From: Nostoc linckia FACHB-104 | GTDB taxonomy: Bacteria; Cyanobacteriota; Cyanobacteriia; Cyanobacteriales; Nostocaceae | NCBI RefSeq assembly: GCF_014696615.1 | Contig: NZ_JACJQJ010000058.1 | Span: forward strand, 1 to 53,231 | Length of the DNA stretch: 53,231 nucleotides | Reading direction: 5' to 3' | In this document: piece after piece, positions 8,300 through 17,210 of the stretch | Layout of the letters: each line of letters opens with the position of its first letter | Numbering within the stretch: position 1 is the stretch's first letter | Program-made: the position numbers and the translations under genes | Notes under the pieces: model-generated | Databases searched by the model: none | Seen by the model: the letters and a program-made list of their open reading frames with translations, nothing else | What the model was told of the DNA's origin: nothing

Positions 8300-9031
8300 T
8301 CACTCCGTCGCCCCTGCTTTGATTAATAAATCAACTGCTTGAGCAGATCTAAACGAATTACGGGCTTCACTCAATGCTGTCGCACCCCAGCGATTCTTAG
8401 GGCGGAAGTCTGCGCCATGTGCTAACAAAATCGTCATAGTTTCTAAATCGCCTCTGGCTGCTGCCATCATTAGAGGAGTCCAACCACCAATGTTGGCAGT
8501 ATTGACCTCAGCACCCAATTCAATCAATGCTTTGACTGTATAGGTATGCCCATTATCGGTTGCTAGGTATAATGCTGTGTCACCGATTTTATTAGTGGCA
8601 TTTATCTCAGCGCCCATCGTCACTAGACGTTGCACAATCTCTGTTTGACCACGCCGCGCCATTGTCATTAGCACAGTTTCCTCGTAGGAATTGCGTAGAC
8701 GCAAAGCGTCTTGCCAGAAGGCATCGCCTATATCAGCACCACGATCTAGCAGCAGAGAAACAATTTGCGAGCGATCGCTTTCTGCGGCAAACATTAAAGC
8801 TGTGTAGCCTGCGGGATTTTTCACATTCACATCAGCATTATGAGCCAGCAGTAATTCCACGATATTGAAATAACCCTCTGTAGCTGCCCACATCAATGCT
8901 GTATTACTGGCTCCCAAAGCTGTAACACCACCAGTAGTATTAGCATCTGCACCTTGAGCTAATAAGCTTTTGACTGCAGTAATGTCACCTTTGACGATCG
9001 CGCGGATCAAATCTTCGTTGAGAGAAGCCAT
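8300..9031 (-). CDS. ankyrin-repeat protein
   Basis: A 243-aa protein made almost wholly of ankyrin repeats. About seven units of ~33 aa are visible with the G-x-TALM(W/F)AA...G...IV..LL..GADVN consensus (for instance GNTALMWAATEGYFNIVELL and GWTPLMMAAARGDLETMTILL). It lacks a signal peptide and membrane segment, so it should be a cytosolic protein-binding scaffold. It is oriented like cpeC and lies 400 bp upstream of it. Ankyrin proteins often accompany pigment loci in cyanobacteria, but its partner cannot be read from the sequence. Confidence 0.9.
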   Translation of the reverse strand: MASLNEDLIRAIVKGDITAVKSLLAQGADANTTGGVTALGASNTALMWAATEGYFNIVELLLAHNADVNVKNPAGYTALMFAAESDRSQIVSLLLDRGADIGDAFWQDALRLRNSYEETVLMTMARRGQTEIVQRLVTMGAEINATNKIGDTALYLATDNGHTYTVKALIELGAEVNTANIGGWTPLMMAAARGDLETMTILLAHGADFRPKNRWGATALSEARNSFRSAQAVDLLIKAGATE

Positions 9032-9170
9032 TGTTTAAGTAATTCGTAATACGTAGTTACAACGTTACAACTGATTGTGCTGTTCAAGAAGCACCACTAA
9101 TCTTTGCTCAGTAGCTTGTTTGTAATGATTTTAATTACGAACTACAAATTACGAATTACGAATTATTTTC

Positions 9171-9647
9171 TCAAGCTGTCTTTATTTCAACTTTGAATAC
9201 ACTATCGGCGGGTTTCTCAGCAATAGTAGTATCCCAAGCTATTTTCTGCAAAAATGCTTCACCAGAGGGAGTTTCTACCACATCTACACCCCAGTTTCCT
9301 GGTTGTAAGGCATCAGGAGAATCGCTAGTAGGGGGAGTTGTTTTGATACCGCCTAAAACTAGGATTTGTGGAATAGTTTCTGCACTTAATTGTTGCGATC
9401 GCCGTTTCTCTGCTAGAGCCTTGGCACAGAGTTCACCAACTTGCTGCGGCGAAAATTCATCTTTAGGAAACAAAATTTCCACAGTCCAATGAGGATGATT
9501 CACCAACCTGCATTGTAGTTGTTCATAGACACTCAAGCTCGATTTAAATAATTCAGCAAATTCTTCCCGACTGAGGGCTGGTACTGTGTCAGGATTAATA
9601 TCAAAGTTGTGAGAGAGCAGCATTCGCCCTTGAAATTGATTCAACAT
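9171..9647 (-). CDS. conserved hypothetical protein
   Basis: A 158-aa acidic, soluble protein that I do not recognise. It has no signal peptide or membrane segment. Its sequence suggests alternating helices and strands (VYEQLQCRLVNHPHWTVEILFPKDEF, EEFAELFKSSL) and ends with VEIKTA. It lies 139 bp upstream of the ankyrin gene on the same strand, so the two may share a transcript reaching towards the cpeC cluster. Codon use looks like its neighbours. The reading frame is well supported by its length and clean ends; the function is unknown. Confidence 0.65.
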   Translation of the reverse strand: MLNQFQGRMLLSHNFDINPDTVPALSREEFAELFKSSLSVYEQLQCRLVNHPHWTVEILFPKDEFSPQQVGELCAKALAEKRRSQQLSAETIPQILVLGGIKTTPPTSDSPDALQPGNWGVDVVETPSGEAFLQKIAWDTTIAEKPADSVFKVEIKTA

Positions 9648-10076
9648 TTGGATTCAGCATAATTACAGCGAGGATTTCACTGACTTGAGGCTTAGCAGAT
9701 ATTTTTTAGGATTGGTATTACATTTTGCTATGGGGAAGGTTGGTAGAACACTCAAGCCACTCCTATTCTCTAACCATAGTAGAGTTAATCACCTAAAGAG
9801 GATTCGTTAAGTTTAGTAACGTTAAGATGATTACTGGAAATTGCCTAACTGCAATACTTTGCAATCCAATATTCGGGAATTCTTAAAACCACGTAGTCTT
9901 CAACCTTACGGGCATAATTATTTTGCCAATTGCTACTAGCAACTTCTGCGAAAAATTTAATGGAACTACCCAGCGTCAGAAGAAATATCAAACATATTAG
10001 CCATCAAGCAAAAGTTGTATTCAAAGGTTTTATCTTGTTACTTATATCTAACAATATCTCAATGCTTATAACTGCA
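9648..10076. other. intergenic region without a supported gene
   Basis: The only open frame is a short plus-strand one (9930-10172) that runs into the opposite-strand membrane protein and has no family-like content, so I do not call it. No hairpin with a U-tract or clear promoter was seen. The promoter of the hypothetical gene ending at 9171 should lie just above 9647. Confidence 0.35.
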
Positions 10077-10631
10077 CTATTCAGAGGATTTGCATTGAAG
10101 TATAGCAATAATTGCATCAATCACTTTCAATTCAGAAATATTACCAATAAAGACCATTTTTCCAGACTTTAATGGCAAAATTACAGCAGAGTGGTTTTTG
10201 GAAATATTCTTGTTAACTACTTGATTAAATGGAATAACTTCTTGATAGGGGATAATGCCAAACCAACTACGTCCACTAATTGTAATCTTGGCTTGTTCAC
10301 GGACGAAGGTTACTATGTTGGGCTTTTTTACAGATAATGCAAAAGTACTTAGCAAAATGAAAAACAAACCAGCAAGCTTCAGAGATAAAATAGCTGGATT
10401 ACCTTTTAGTGTAGTTAACAAGAAGCCTGATAAACTGATGTATGCTTGAAAAGAGTCAAGGTTGGCAGGGGGTTTTACAACCAAAAAAATGCCAAAAAGT
10501 ATTAAAAAGCAAAATAAGATAGTATGCACAGTAGTTAATATTAGAGAATAAGAATTATTAATAATAATTTTTGTATCTGTACACTCAATAACATCAGTTT
10601 TTTCTTGCATTGCTATATCATCTAGTAACAT
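10077..10631 (-). CDS. hypothetical two-helix membrane protein
   Basis: A protein of 184 aa from the ATG at 10631, chosen because GAGG stands 5 nt upstream; the frame also opens at a GTG six bases earlier. Two hydrophobic helices are visible (around residues 28-50, LILTTVHTILFCFLILFGIFLVV, and about 80-100, LAGLFFILLSTFALSV). A soluble C-terminal region follows, with a strand-rich stretch (ITISGRSWFGIIPYQEVIPF, MVFIGNISELKVIDAIIAIL) resembling a PH-like photosystem-assembly or 'YcxB'-type module, but I cannot assign a family. It stands alone between the hypothetical gene and the histidine kinase. Confidence 0.6.
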   Translation of the reverse strand: MLLDDIAMQEKTDVIECTDTKIIINNSYSLILTTVHTILFCFLILFGIFLVVKPPANLDSFQAYISLSGFLLTTLKGNPAILSLKLAGLFFILLSTFALSVKKPNIVTFVREQAKITISGRSWFGIIPYQEVIPFNQVVNKNISKNHSAVILPLKSGKMVFIGNISELKVIDAIIAILQCKSSE

Positions 10632-10900
10632 AATCACCTCTAAAAGTTCTATCTTATACCCTAGTAATTTGTCATAAGTTTAGCTCTATTTTTATAGCAT
10701 ATAAGTAATAATTTATACCCACTAACTTAACCGATGTGGCAAAGCTATTCTTAGTCCGCTTGATTAGAACTTATAGGTGCTACTAAGCTGTCTGTAAGAA
10801 CTTAGATAAAATGTTAAATTTTATAACATTAACTTAATCAAATTTGAACTTGAGATAACTTCAGTAAAAAATGGAAATGTCCCTTTGCATATAGATGTAG

Positions 10901-13018
10901 GTGTCTAAACGTTCCTCTAAGCAGCTAAAGAAATCCGGCGCGAAGAAATCTAAACATCAACGACGAACTCAAAAGCGCTTGATTAAAACTTTATTTCAGA
11001 ACGCCCATGATGCGATCGCCCTGATTGACGATCGCTTATGTTTCGTAGATATGAATATTGCTGCTTGTGATTTACTGGGGCTACCACGTCAGCAACTCAA
11101 AGGGCAAGCTTTATCTAATTTCATTACTGCGGAATTTACTCGTCAACCCAAGTCTCTGGGTTTTCCATCAGAAAAATCGTTGATGGGGGAGCTTTTAGTT
11201 GCGTCTGCTGCTCAAACCCAGCGAGAGATGGAATATACCCTAACACCTAACGTCCTTCCTCATTGTCATCTGCTGCTATTACGAGATATTAGTCAACGCC
11301 GAGAATCAATGCAAGCGGAATTAAGACAGCAACAGCAGCGAGTGGAACTATTTTCGGAAGTGACGCTCAAAATTCGCCAGTCCTTGCAGCTTAAGGAAAT
11401 TCTGCATACCACTGTTACAGAAGTGCAGCGGATTCTCCAAGCAGATCGCGTGCTAATTTATCATGTATTACCAGATGGTACAGGAAAGACTATCAGCGAA
11501 TCAGTTTTACCAGATTATCCCACACTGATGGATCTGGAATTTCCCCAAGAAGTTTTTCCCCAAGAGTATCAACAACTATATGCCCAAGGAAGGGTAAGAG
11601 CGATCGCTGATGTACATGATCCAGCAGCGGGGTTGGCAGATTGTTTGGTGGAATTTGTTGATCAATTCCATATCAAAGCCAAATTAATTGTACCGATTGT
11701 GCAAAACCTCAATGCTAACTCCCAGAATCAGCTTTGGGGTTTGTTAATCGCCCATCAATGCGACAGCGTTCGCCACTGGGTAGATTTTGAGTTGGAATTG
11801 ATGCAGCAATTAGCGGATCAAATCAGTATTGCTTTATCGCAAGCCCAACTATTAGAAAGATTAGAAGAGGTTGTAGCAGCGCGCACCGCCGAATTGCAAG
11901 AGGAAATTAATGTGCGGATGCAGGCGGAAGCAGCACTGCGACAGAGTGAAGAGCAATTGCGATTGATTACTAATGCTTTGCCAGTACTGATCGCTTATGT
12001 GGACGAGCTACAACAATATCGCTTTAATAATCAAGCATATCAGGATTGGTTGGGACAATCTCCTCAAGAAATTTATGGTTCCCATCTGCGTCAGGTTTGG
12101 GGAGAAGATTGTTACCAAAGAATGGAAGTTTATGTAACAACGGCTTTATCTGGGCAAGCGGTCAACTATGAAAATGATATTGTTTTAAAAGATGGGAGTT
12201 GGCGAGCGGTTGATGTGACTTACATCCCGGATTTGGATGACGAAAACATGGTTAAGGGATTTTTCGCGCTGAGTAGCGATATTAGCGATCGCAAAGCTAT
12301 TGAACGGATGAAAGATGAATTCATTTCTATCATCAGCCACGAACTGCGAACTCCCCTCACTTCGTTGCACAGTGCCTTGAAAATTTTAGCTACAGGGCGA
12401 TTGGGTACTCTCTCGGCTGAAGGACAACAAATGCTAGGAATTGCTGATGACAGTACTGAACGGTTAGTGCGTTTAGTCAACAACGTCCTCGATTTACAGC
12501 GCATTGAGTCTGGCAAAGTCATTATGGAGTGTCAAGCCTGTAATGCTGCTAGTTTGATGATCCAAGCAACAGAGGCAATGCAAGCAATGGCACAGCAGCA
12601 AGAAGTAACTCTAGTCAAACAACCACAAGATATTTCAGTGTGGGCAGATGCCGATTATATCTTGCAAGCATTGACAAATTTACTTAGTAATGCAATTAAG
12701 TTTTCATCACCAGGGGGGACTGTTTGGCTAACAGTAGAACAAGAAAAAGGCTCCCCAAACAACCCCAAAGAAGTGGTGTTTCGGGTGCGAGACGAAGGGC
12801 AAGGCATTCCTGCTGACCAACTCGAACGAATCTTTGAAAGGTTTCAACAAGTAGATTCGTCAGATTCCCGCAAAAAAGGTGGTACTGGTTTAGGGCTGAC
12901 TATCTGTCGCAAAATTATTGAACAACACAACGGCAGAATTTGGGCTGAGAGTACTCCAGGGTGTGGAAGCACCTTTGCATTCACATTACCTATCCTTGAG
13001 TACGCCAATATCCAATGA
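10901..13018 (+). CDS. PAS-GAF-PAS sensor histidine kinase with a cyanobacteriochrome-like GAF
   Basis: A 705-aa cytosolic kinase starting at GTG. The order is a Lys/Arg-rich N terminus (1-28), a short PAS (about 30-135), a GAF domain (about 150-315), a coiled coil (316-350), a second PAS (350-465), HisKA with phospho-accepting His480 (SHELRTPL), and HATPase with N-box LLSNAIKFS and glycine boxes DEGQGIP (631-637) and GGTGLGL (660-666). The GAF has the cyanobacteriochrome/phytochrome-like layout GLADCLVEF...IKAKLIVPIV...LWGLLIAHQC, with Cys248 at the canonical bilin position but Leu instead of the usual following His. No DXCF motif is present. Bilin binding is thus possible, not proven. The adjacent response regulator starts 12 bp after the stop. 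It sits inside the phycoerythrin island. Confidence 0.88.
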   Translation: MSKRSSKQLKKSGAKKSKHQRRTQKRLIKTLFQNAHDAIALIDDRLCFVDMNIAACDLLGLPRQQLKGQALSNFITAEFTRQPKSLGFPSEKSLMGELLVASAAQTQREMEYTLTPNVLPHCHLLLLRDISQRRESMQAELRQQQQRVELFSEVTLKIRQSLQLKEILHTTVTEVQRILQADRVLIYHVLPDGTGKTISESVLPDYPTLMDLEFPQEVFPQEYQQLYAQGRVRAIADVHDPAAGLADCLVEFVDQFHIKAKLIVPIVQNLNANSQNQLWGLLIAHQCDSVRHWVDFELELMQQLADQISIALSQAQLLERLEEVVAARTAELQEEINVRMQAEAALRQSEEQLRLITNALPVLIAYVDELQQYRFNNQAYQDWLGQSPQEIYGSHLRQVWGEDCYQRMEVYVTTALSGQAVNYENDIVLKDGSWRAVDVTYIPDLDDENMVKGFFALSSDISDRKAIERMKDEFISIISHELRTPLTSLHSALKILATGRLGTLSAEGQQMLGIADDSTERLVRLVNNVLDLQRIESGKVIMECQACNAASLMIQATEAMQAMAQQQEVTLVKQPQDISVWADADYILQALTNLLSNAIKFSSPGGTVWLTVEQEKGSPNNPKEVVFRVRDEGQGIPADQLERIFERFQQVDSSDSRKKGGTGLGLTICRKIIEQHNGRIWAESTPGCGSTFAFTLPILEYANIQ

Positions 13019-13029
13019 GGGGGGAAGCT

Positions 13030-13404
13030 ATGCAAACCAAGCGGATTTTAATTATTGATGACGAAGAAACCATCCAAACTGTGGTGCAATTTGGCATCCG
13101 AATGGCTGCAGGATGGGAAGTTTTCACTGCTAGTTCTGGCTTTGAAGGCATCCAGGCTGCCCAAACCGCGAAACCAGATGTGATTTTGTTGGATGTGATG
13201 ATGCCAGACATGGATGGTATTGCTACCTTTAAAGAACTCCAGTCTCATTCGGAAACAGAACAAATTCCGGTGATTCTGTTAACTGCCAAAGCACAAACGG
13301 CAGAAAAGCGTCAGTTTAATGATTTGGGAGTTAGCGGTGTCATTACCAAACCCTTTAACTCCCTAGATCTACCGGAGCAAATTAGTAGAATTCTCCATTG
13401 GTAG
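13030..13404 (+). CDS. single-domain response regulator (CheY-like)
   Basis: A 124-aa receiver domain with no output domain. The start is the ATG at 13030 (MQTKRILIIDDEE), preceded by a strong GGGGGGAA site; an ATG at 13015 overlaps the kinase stop but is less likely. The acidic pair D10/D11, phosphoacceptor Asp55 (ILLDVMMPDMDG), the conserved Thr in VILLTAK and the Lys in TKPF are all present. It is directly downstream of the histidine kinase and should be its phosphorelay partner. Lacking a DNA-binding domain, it must act through protein contact or a further relay. Confidence 0.9.
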   Translation: MQTKRILIIDDEETIQTVVQFGIRMAAGWEVFTASSGFEGIQAAQTAKPDVILLDVMMPDMDGIATFKELQSHSETEQIPVILLTAKAQTAEKRQFNDLGVSGVITKPFNSLDLPEQISRILHW

Positions 13405-13448
13405 CCGCATCAAGGAAAATCTTGCTTTGGGTATATTAGTGCGTGATG

Positions 13449-14051
13449 TTAGCGAAATTGCTTTAATTGTTCAATCAAATGCTCAAAATAAGGGGCAACA
13501 ATTGCTTGCTGCTCTGGTTCCACTCGCTTTAAACTGGCAGTTTTAATGCCTTCTAGCCCAACAACCATTGCATCTAAAGGTACTTGCAATTCTTGATACA
13601 AGAGTTGCATATAGTGTAATCCGTCAGAGCTTGTATAGTCGGTATGCTGACCAGCAATACCATAAGTAATACAGCGTAAAAAGTGCCAAAAATCACGCCA
13701 GCAAGCATCTGCCCTGACTGCGGGGTAGAGTCCGCCACCAGGCTGGGTAATGTTGGGGAATGTAGCTAATACCTGGCTTCTGGCTTCATCGACAATTTCA
13801 TGAACGCGATCGCGTAACTCTTTACTTACGGCAATCAGTACTGGATTTGCCGATCCAAGTTGTTGAATCTGCTGCAAATCTTCATCAGTAAGATACCGTC
13901 CTTGATCGTCAGCTGCCTGGAATAGCTCAATAGCCTCTGCTGGATGGGTATTTTGCCAAGTAGCAAAACTAACTATCCTAGCTTTTTTAATCAGTTCTCG
14001 AACTTTTTCGCTTAATTGTGCCTGAGTCACGTCGCTTCGCTCCGAATTCAA
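13449..14051 (-). CDS. phycobiliprotein-like (globin-fold) protein of unknown role
   Basis: A 200-aa protein related to phycobiliprotein subunits. The block around residues 113-131 (R.DACWRDFWHFLRCITYG) corresponds to the chromophore-binding helix of alpha/beta subunits and keeps the Cys (Cys117) and following Arg-Asp. Upstream, NPVLIAVSKELRDRVHEIVDEARSQV parallels helix B/E of phycobilisome proteins, and YQELQVPLDAMVVGLEGIK parallels their late helices. It is about 35 aa longer than antenna subunits and too diverged to be CpeA/B, CpcA/B or ApcA/B. Similar orphan proteins may help assemble, degrade or sense phycobilisomes. It lies between the kinase pair and a DUF1838 gene, and its own strand has no close partner. 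Confidence 0.7.
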   Translation of the reverse strand: MNSERSDVTQAQLSEKVRELIKKARIVSFATWQNTHPAEAIELFQAADDQGRYLTDEDLQQIQQLGSANPVLIAVSKELRDRVHEIVDEARSQVLATFPNITQPGGGLYPAVRADACWRDFWHFLRCITYGIAGQHTDYTSSDGLHYMQLLYQELQVPLDAMVVGLEGIKTASLKRVEPEQQAIVAPYFEHLIEQLKQFR

Positions 14052-14257
14052 AATTTAAACCTCAAAATTAATCATCCTCATAACGAAGTTGGGTACTTGT
14101 ATCCTTTTCGTTTTCGGTTATTTTCAAAAGTATTAATTGATTGGAAAGAAATCTTGCCCCCTTTCAAAGGTCTAGCAGGGCTATAGCAAATATCCCCATA
14201 AGTAAGCTATTAGTAAAACTTTAGCGGTAACTTGTTGCGAAACTCAACAGGCAAAGT

Positions 14258-15055
14258 ATGAACAATTCCGAAGACTACACAGTTAATAACCTAGATTTTT
14301 ATAGAAATCATCATGGTCAGCAGCTTTATTATCGTTGGGAGGGAGAAGTCTGGTGGCAACAGACAGGCGAGCATCAACGGGAGAAATTATTCTCGATTAT
14401 TGGGATGAATGCAACCAAAGTTTTCATTCGTCCCGATCCTGAGTTTGGCCAGGTGGGTTATCGGATCAATCGAGAGTTAGGTCTATTTTGCGATCCGCAG
14501 ACCCAAGAAATCCTGCATACATGGCAACCTGATTTGACTCGTCCGGCTGTGGCGATCGTGCATATTGCCAATCGCATAGTGCAGGGGGCTGTGCGACCGA
14601 AAACGACGGTAATTCCCCAAGGACAAGACTATGTAACCTCTGTTGTAGAAATTCCTCTGACCTATCCTCATCCATTAGCCGCAGATCCCCAATATCGAGA
14701 TTATTGTCCCGGTGAAACCTTTAATGGGACAGAATACTTCACTAGCCACATTGCCCGACCAAGGGTGAAGGATCTGCCTCCAGCGACCTGGGCAAGAGAC
14801 TGTCCCTGGTTACCTTGGATGAAACTAGGCTATGGTCATCCAGCCCGCTTACGATTTGAAACCACAACGACTCGGGTTGAATCCTTTGCAAAACTCCATC
14901 CCAACCTGATTAAACTGATTCGCGAACAAGTGCCAATATATGAATTTACTCCTGACCAGAGTAACGAAGCAAATATGACCAGTACACTGTATTTTAAGCA
15001 GCATTTTGACGCTTATCTCAAAGGAGAACGCTTTCCCATTCCTGAATGGGTTTGA
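14258..15055 (+). CDS. DUF1838-like protein
   Basis: A 265-aa soluble protein that resembles the uncharacterised DUF1838 family: a KLFSIIGMNATKVFI strand, GYRINRELGLFCDPQTQEILHTW (the family's 'dpxTgEvl..W' segment), IVHIANRIVQG, and a tryptophan/proline-rich second half (PPATWARDCPWLPWMKLGYG). No signal peptide or cofactor motif is visible. It is followed after 73 bp by the NblB-like HEAT gene on the same strand, and the position within the phycoerythrin island suggests a role in pigment or phycobilisome metabolism. That role is inference only. Confidence 0.7.
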   Translation: MNNSEDYTVNNLDFYRNHHGQQLYYRWEGEVWWQQTGEHQREKLFSIIGMNATKVFIRPDPEFGQVGYRINRELGLFCDPQTQEILHTWQPDLTRPAVAIVHIANRIVQGAVRPKTTVIPQGQDYVTSVVEIPLTYPHPLAADPQYRDYCPGETFNGTEYFTSHIARPRVKDLPPATWARDCPWLPWMKLGYGHPARLRFETTTTRVESFAKLHPNLIKLIREQVPIYEFTPDQSNEANMTSTLYFKQHFDAYLKGERFPIPEWV

Positions 15056-15088
15056 GAAAGGTTTGAGACTTTCAGCTCATCCCATCCC

Positions 15089-15121
15089 TTATACCAATTC
15101 AAAATTCAAAATTCAAAATTA
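15089..15121. repeat. short tandem AATTCAA repeat
   Basis: The heptamer AATTCAA is repeated about three to four times directly upstream of the HEAT-repeat gene, whose ATG is at 15129. It is a short tandemly repeated repetitive sequence of the Nostocales type. It occupies the position where the ribosome-binding site would be expected. Confidence 0.6.
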
Positions 15122-15128
15122 AGATTCT

Positions 15129-15788
15129 ATGGATCTCAGTCAAATCGAAACCAATCTGCAAAACTCTGATTTTCAATACCGCCTGAAGGCAATCTCTGCC
15201 CTGCAAGATTATCCGGCTGATGTCGCCGTTCCTTTACTTAACCGCCATGTGCAAGATCCAGAGTTTTTGGTGCGAACCTTTGTTGCTAGGGAGTTGGGTA
15301 AGCAAAAAACCTCAGAATCTTTTGCTGCCCTGTTGCAAATTATGAAGTTTGATAACACCCCCAATGTCCGCGCCGAAGCATCTAATTCCCTATCTTTATT
15401 TGGCAAAATTTCTGCTTCTCATCTAGTGCAGACGTTTTTGCGAGACGATCACTGGTTGGTACGCCGTAGTATTCTAGCAGCCTTGGTAGAAATGGATTGC
15501 CCGGAAGAAGTGCTAGAGGTATGTATGCTAGGGCTAGAAAGTGACGATGCTGCAGTCCAAGAAGCATCTGTAGATGGGCTGGGGTGGTTAGCAAATTCTC
15601 GTCAGTCTGAAGCAGCTTTGTCTTATCTCCTGAACCTGAAAAATTCTGAGTCTGAATATATCCGGGTAAGAGTTGCCTATGCCCTCAAGCACTTTAATAC
15701 TCCTGAAGCCAAGGAAGCCCTGGCACAACTGAGACAAGATGCCGATCATCGGGTGGTGGGGGCGGCAATGGAAAATCTAATTCCTTGA
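15129..15788 (+). CDS. HEAT-repeat protein, NblB-like / lyase-related
   Basis: A 219-aa all-helical protein of about six HEAT (PBS-lyase type) repeats, e.g. YRLKAISALQDYPADVAVPLLNRHVQDPE and VRTFVARELGKQKTSESFAALLQIM. This is the fold of E/F-type bilin lyases and of NblB, a protein needed for phycobilisome degradation. The short length and absence of an N-terminal extension fit NblB-like proteins better than CpeY/CpeF-type lyases, but I cannot separate these by eye. An nblA gene lies at 28.5 kb in the same island, which would give both degradation factors. It follows the DUF1838 gene in the same direction. Confidence 0.65.
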   Translation: MDLSQIETNLQNSDFQYRLKAISALQDYPADVAVPLLNRHVQDPEFLVRTFVARELGKQKTSESFAALLQIMKFDNTPNVRAEASNSLSLFGKISASHLVQTFLRDDHWLVRRSILAALVEMDCPEEVLEVCMLGLESDDAAVQEASVDGLGWLANSRQSEAALSYLLNLKNSESEYIRVRVAYALKHFNTPEAKEALAQLRQDADHRVVGAAMENLIP

Positions 15789-16125
15789 GGAGTTGGGAAG
15801 CGGGCAGAGGGAACAGAAGGGCAGAGGAAGCAGAGGGAGCAGAGGAAGCAGGGGGGAAATAACTAATACCAAACCCCAAATGACAAATAACTAATGACAA
15901 ATGACCAATGACAACTCCATCGCCAGGTGGAGAAGAAAACTATGTCTTTGAGTTGTACCTAACTCAGTGATAAATACCTATAATTTATCCATGCTCTTAC
16001 AGCAATTCAATACAAAAGTCTAGCGATATTGTAGCAATGTTGACATAAATTAATATTAAGACTGGCAGAATTGGGAAAGAGCAAACTGTAACTAAGTATT
16101 TTTGTTTGCAACATAGGAGAAATAA
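15789..16125. other. intergenic region with purine-rich and ATGACAA repeats
   Basis: There is no gene here. At 15792-15860 there is a purine-rich stretch of GAGG/GCAGAGG units on the plus strand, and at 15879-15912 the unit ATGACAA/ATGACCA is repeated. The 68-aa gene at 16126 should be transcribed from the last 150 bp; no strong promoter match was found. Confidence 0.4.
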
Positions 16126-16332
16126 ATGGCTGAAATTCCTACCGGCGGTCAAATGCTCTGGAAAATGGAAGGAGACGATCGCGCTTTGTACCTGCGTCAT
16201 AATTCGTCAGACCCTTGGCAGCCGTTTGAGGAATTTCCGCAGTATGTTCTACCCGACCCCCAAGGATTTTCTAAAGGAATTGCTACCTTTCTCGCTTTGC
16301 TGAAAAAAGATTGGACAGCGATTAAATCATAA
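16126..16332 (+). CDS. small conserved-looking hypothetical protein (68 aa)
   Basis: A 68-aa protein rich in Trp, Phe and Pro (MLWKMEGDDRALYLRH, WQPFEEFPQYVLPDPQGF, LLKKDWTAIKS), which argues for a real folded protein rather than a chance frame. The start follows AGGAGA AATAA with good spacing. It lies between the NblB-like gene and a convergent pentapeptide-repeat gene within the phycoerythrin island. No known domain is recognised. It may be an accessory factor of phycobilisome assembly, but nothing in the sequence shows this. Confidence 0.65.
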   Translation: MAEIPTGGQMLWKMEGDDRALYLRHNSSDPWQPFEEFPQYVLPDPQGFSKGIATFLALLKKDWTAIKS

Positions 16333-16397
16333 GAGGGGAATGGGGAACAGGAGAGAGGTTTGAATTGTTTGTTCTCTTTGCTCCCATCATCAAACTC

Positions 16398-17210
16398 TCA
16401 TACAGATATACTTTCCAGACTGGCGCGTGTGGTGCGACGGGTTAAAGCATGAGGTGTATCTAGCTCTTGTGCAGGTTGGCTAAGGAGGCGCGATCGCATC
16501 TCGTCACTTAGCCCTTGAACATGGGTAAAATCTGCTCCTGCAATGCTTTCTAGTTGCTCGAACTCAATGCCAGTCAAGTCTGCTGCTCTTAAATCTGCTC
16601 CTGCTAAGTTAGCTCCATTTAACCGAGCATTGCGTAAAGATACTCCAGGTAGCCAGGCTTTCCGCAAGTCAGCCTGAGTTAGCCGCGCGCCCTGCAGGTT
16701 AGCCCGAGTTAGATCGGCCCCACCTAAATATGCTCCTAACATACTGGCACCCTGCAAATCGGCATGACGTAAGTTAGCTGTATTCAGCTGGGCACCATTC
16801 AAATAGGCATTTGGCCCAATCGCCCCAGAGGATTTGTAATTAAAGCCTTCAGGAAACAAAGTTTGGCTATCATATCTTGCACCTAGTAGCTTAGTGGCAG
16901 TCAAATTAGCTCCGCGTAAGTCTGCACCACTCAAATCGGCTCGGTACAAACAAGCTCCCTCTAAATTGGCATCCTTTAAAATCGTTTGGCACAGATCCGC
17001 TGCTCGTAAATCAGCACCACTGAGATCCGCTGCACTCAGATCTGCTTTACTAAGATTGGCGCGAATCAAAGTAGCTTGATGCAAATTGGCTCGTTGCAGT
17101 TCTAAACCACTGAGGTTGAATTGATATAAATCTTCCTGGATGAGAGCAACCCCTGCCTTGAGGACAGCCACAACCTCTTGGGGTGTATTATGAGTCTCCC
17201 TGCTGATCAT
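16398..17210 (-). CDS. pentapeptide-repeat protein
   Basis: A 270-aa protein with two blocks of A(D/N)LXX pentapeptide repeats: about residues 35-110 (NLHQATLIRANLSKADLSAA...) and 133-205 (YLNGAQLNTANLRHADLQGA...). They are separated by a 25-aa loop (YDSQTLFPEGFNYKSSGAIG) that is a common insertion in cyanobacterial members. These form a right-handed quadrilateral beta-helix. A non-repetitive tail of about 65 aa follows. No signal peptide is visible. Roles of cyanobacterial pentapeptide proteins are mostly unknown. It points against the neighbouring genes. Confidence 0.9.
   Translation of the reverse strand: MISRETHNTPQEVVAVLKAGVALIQEDLYQFNLSGLELQRANLHQATLIRANLSKADLSAADLSGADLRAADLCQTILKDANLEGACLYRADLSGADLRGANLTATKLLGARYDSQTLFPEGFNYKSSGAIGPNAYLNGAQLNTANLRHADLQGASMLGAYLGGADLTRANLQGARLTQADLRKAWLPGVSLRNARLNGANLAGADLRAADLTGIEFEQLESIAGADFTHVQGLSDEMRSRLLSQPAQELDTPHALTRRTTRASLESISV

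Noticed and set aside
9930-10172. 80-aa plus-strand open frame
   Set aside because: It runs into the opposite-strand membrane protein gene and has non-coding composition.
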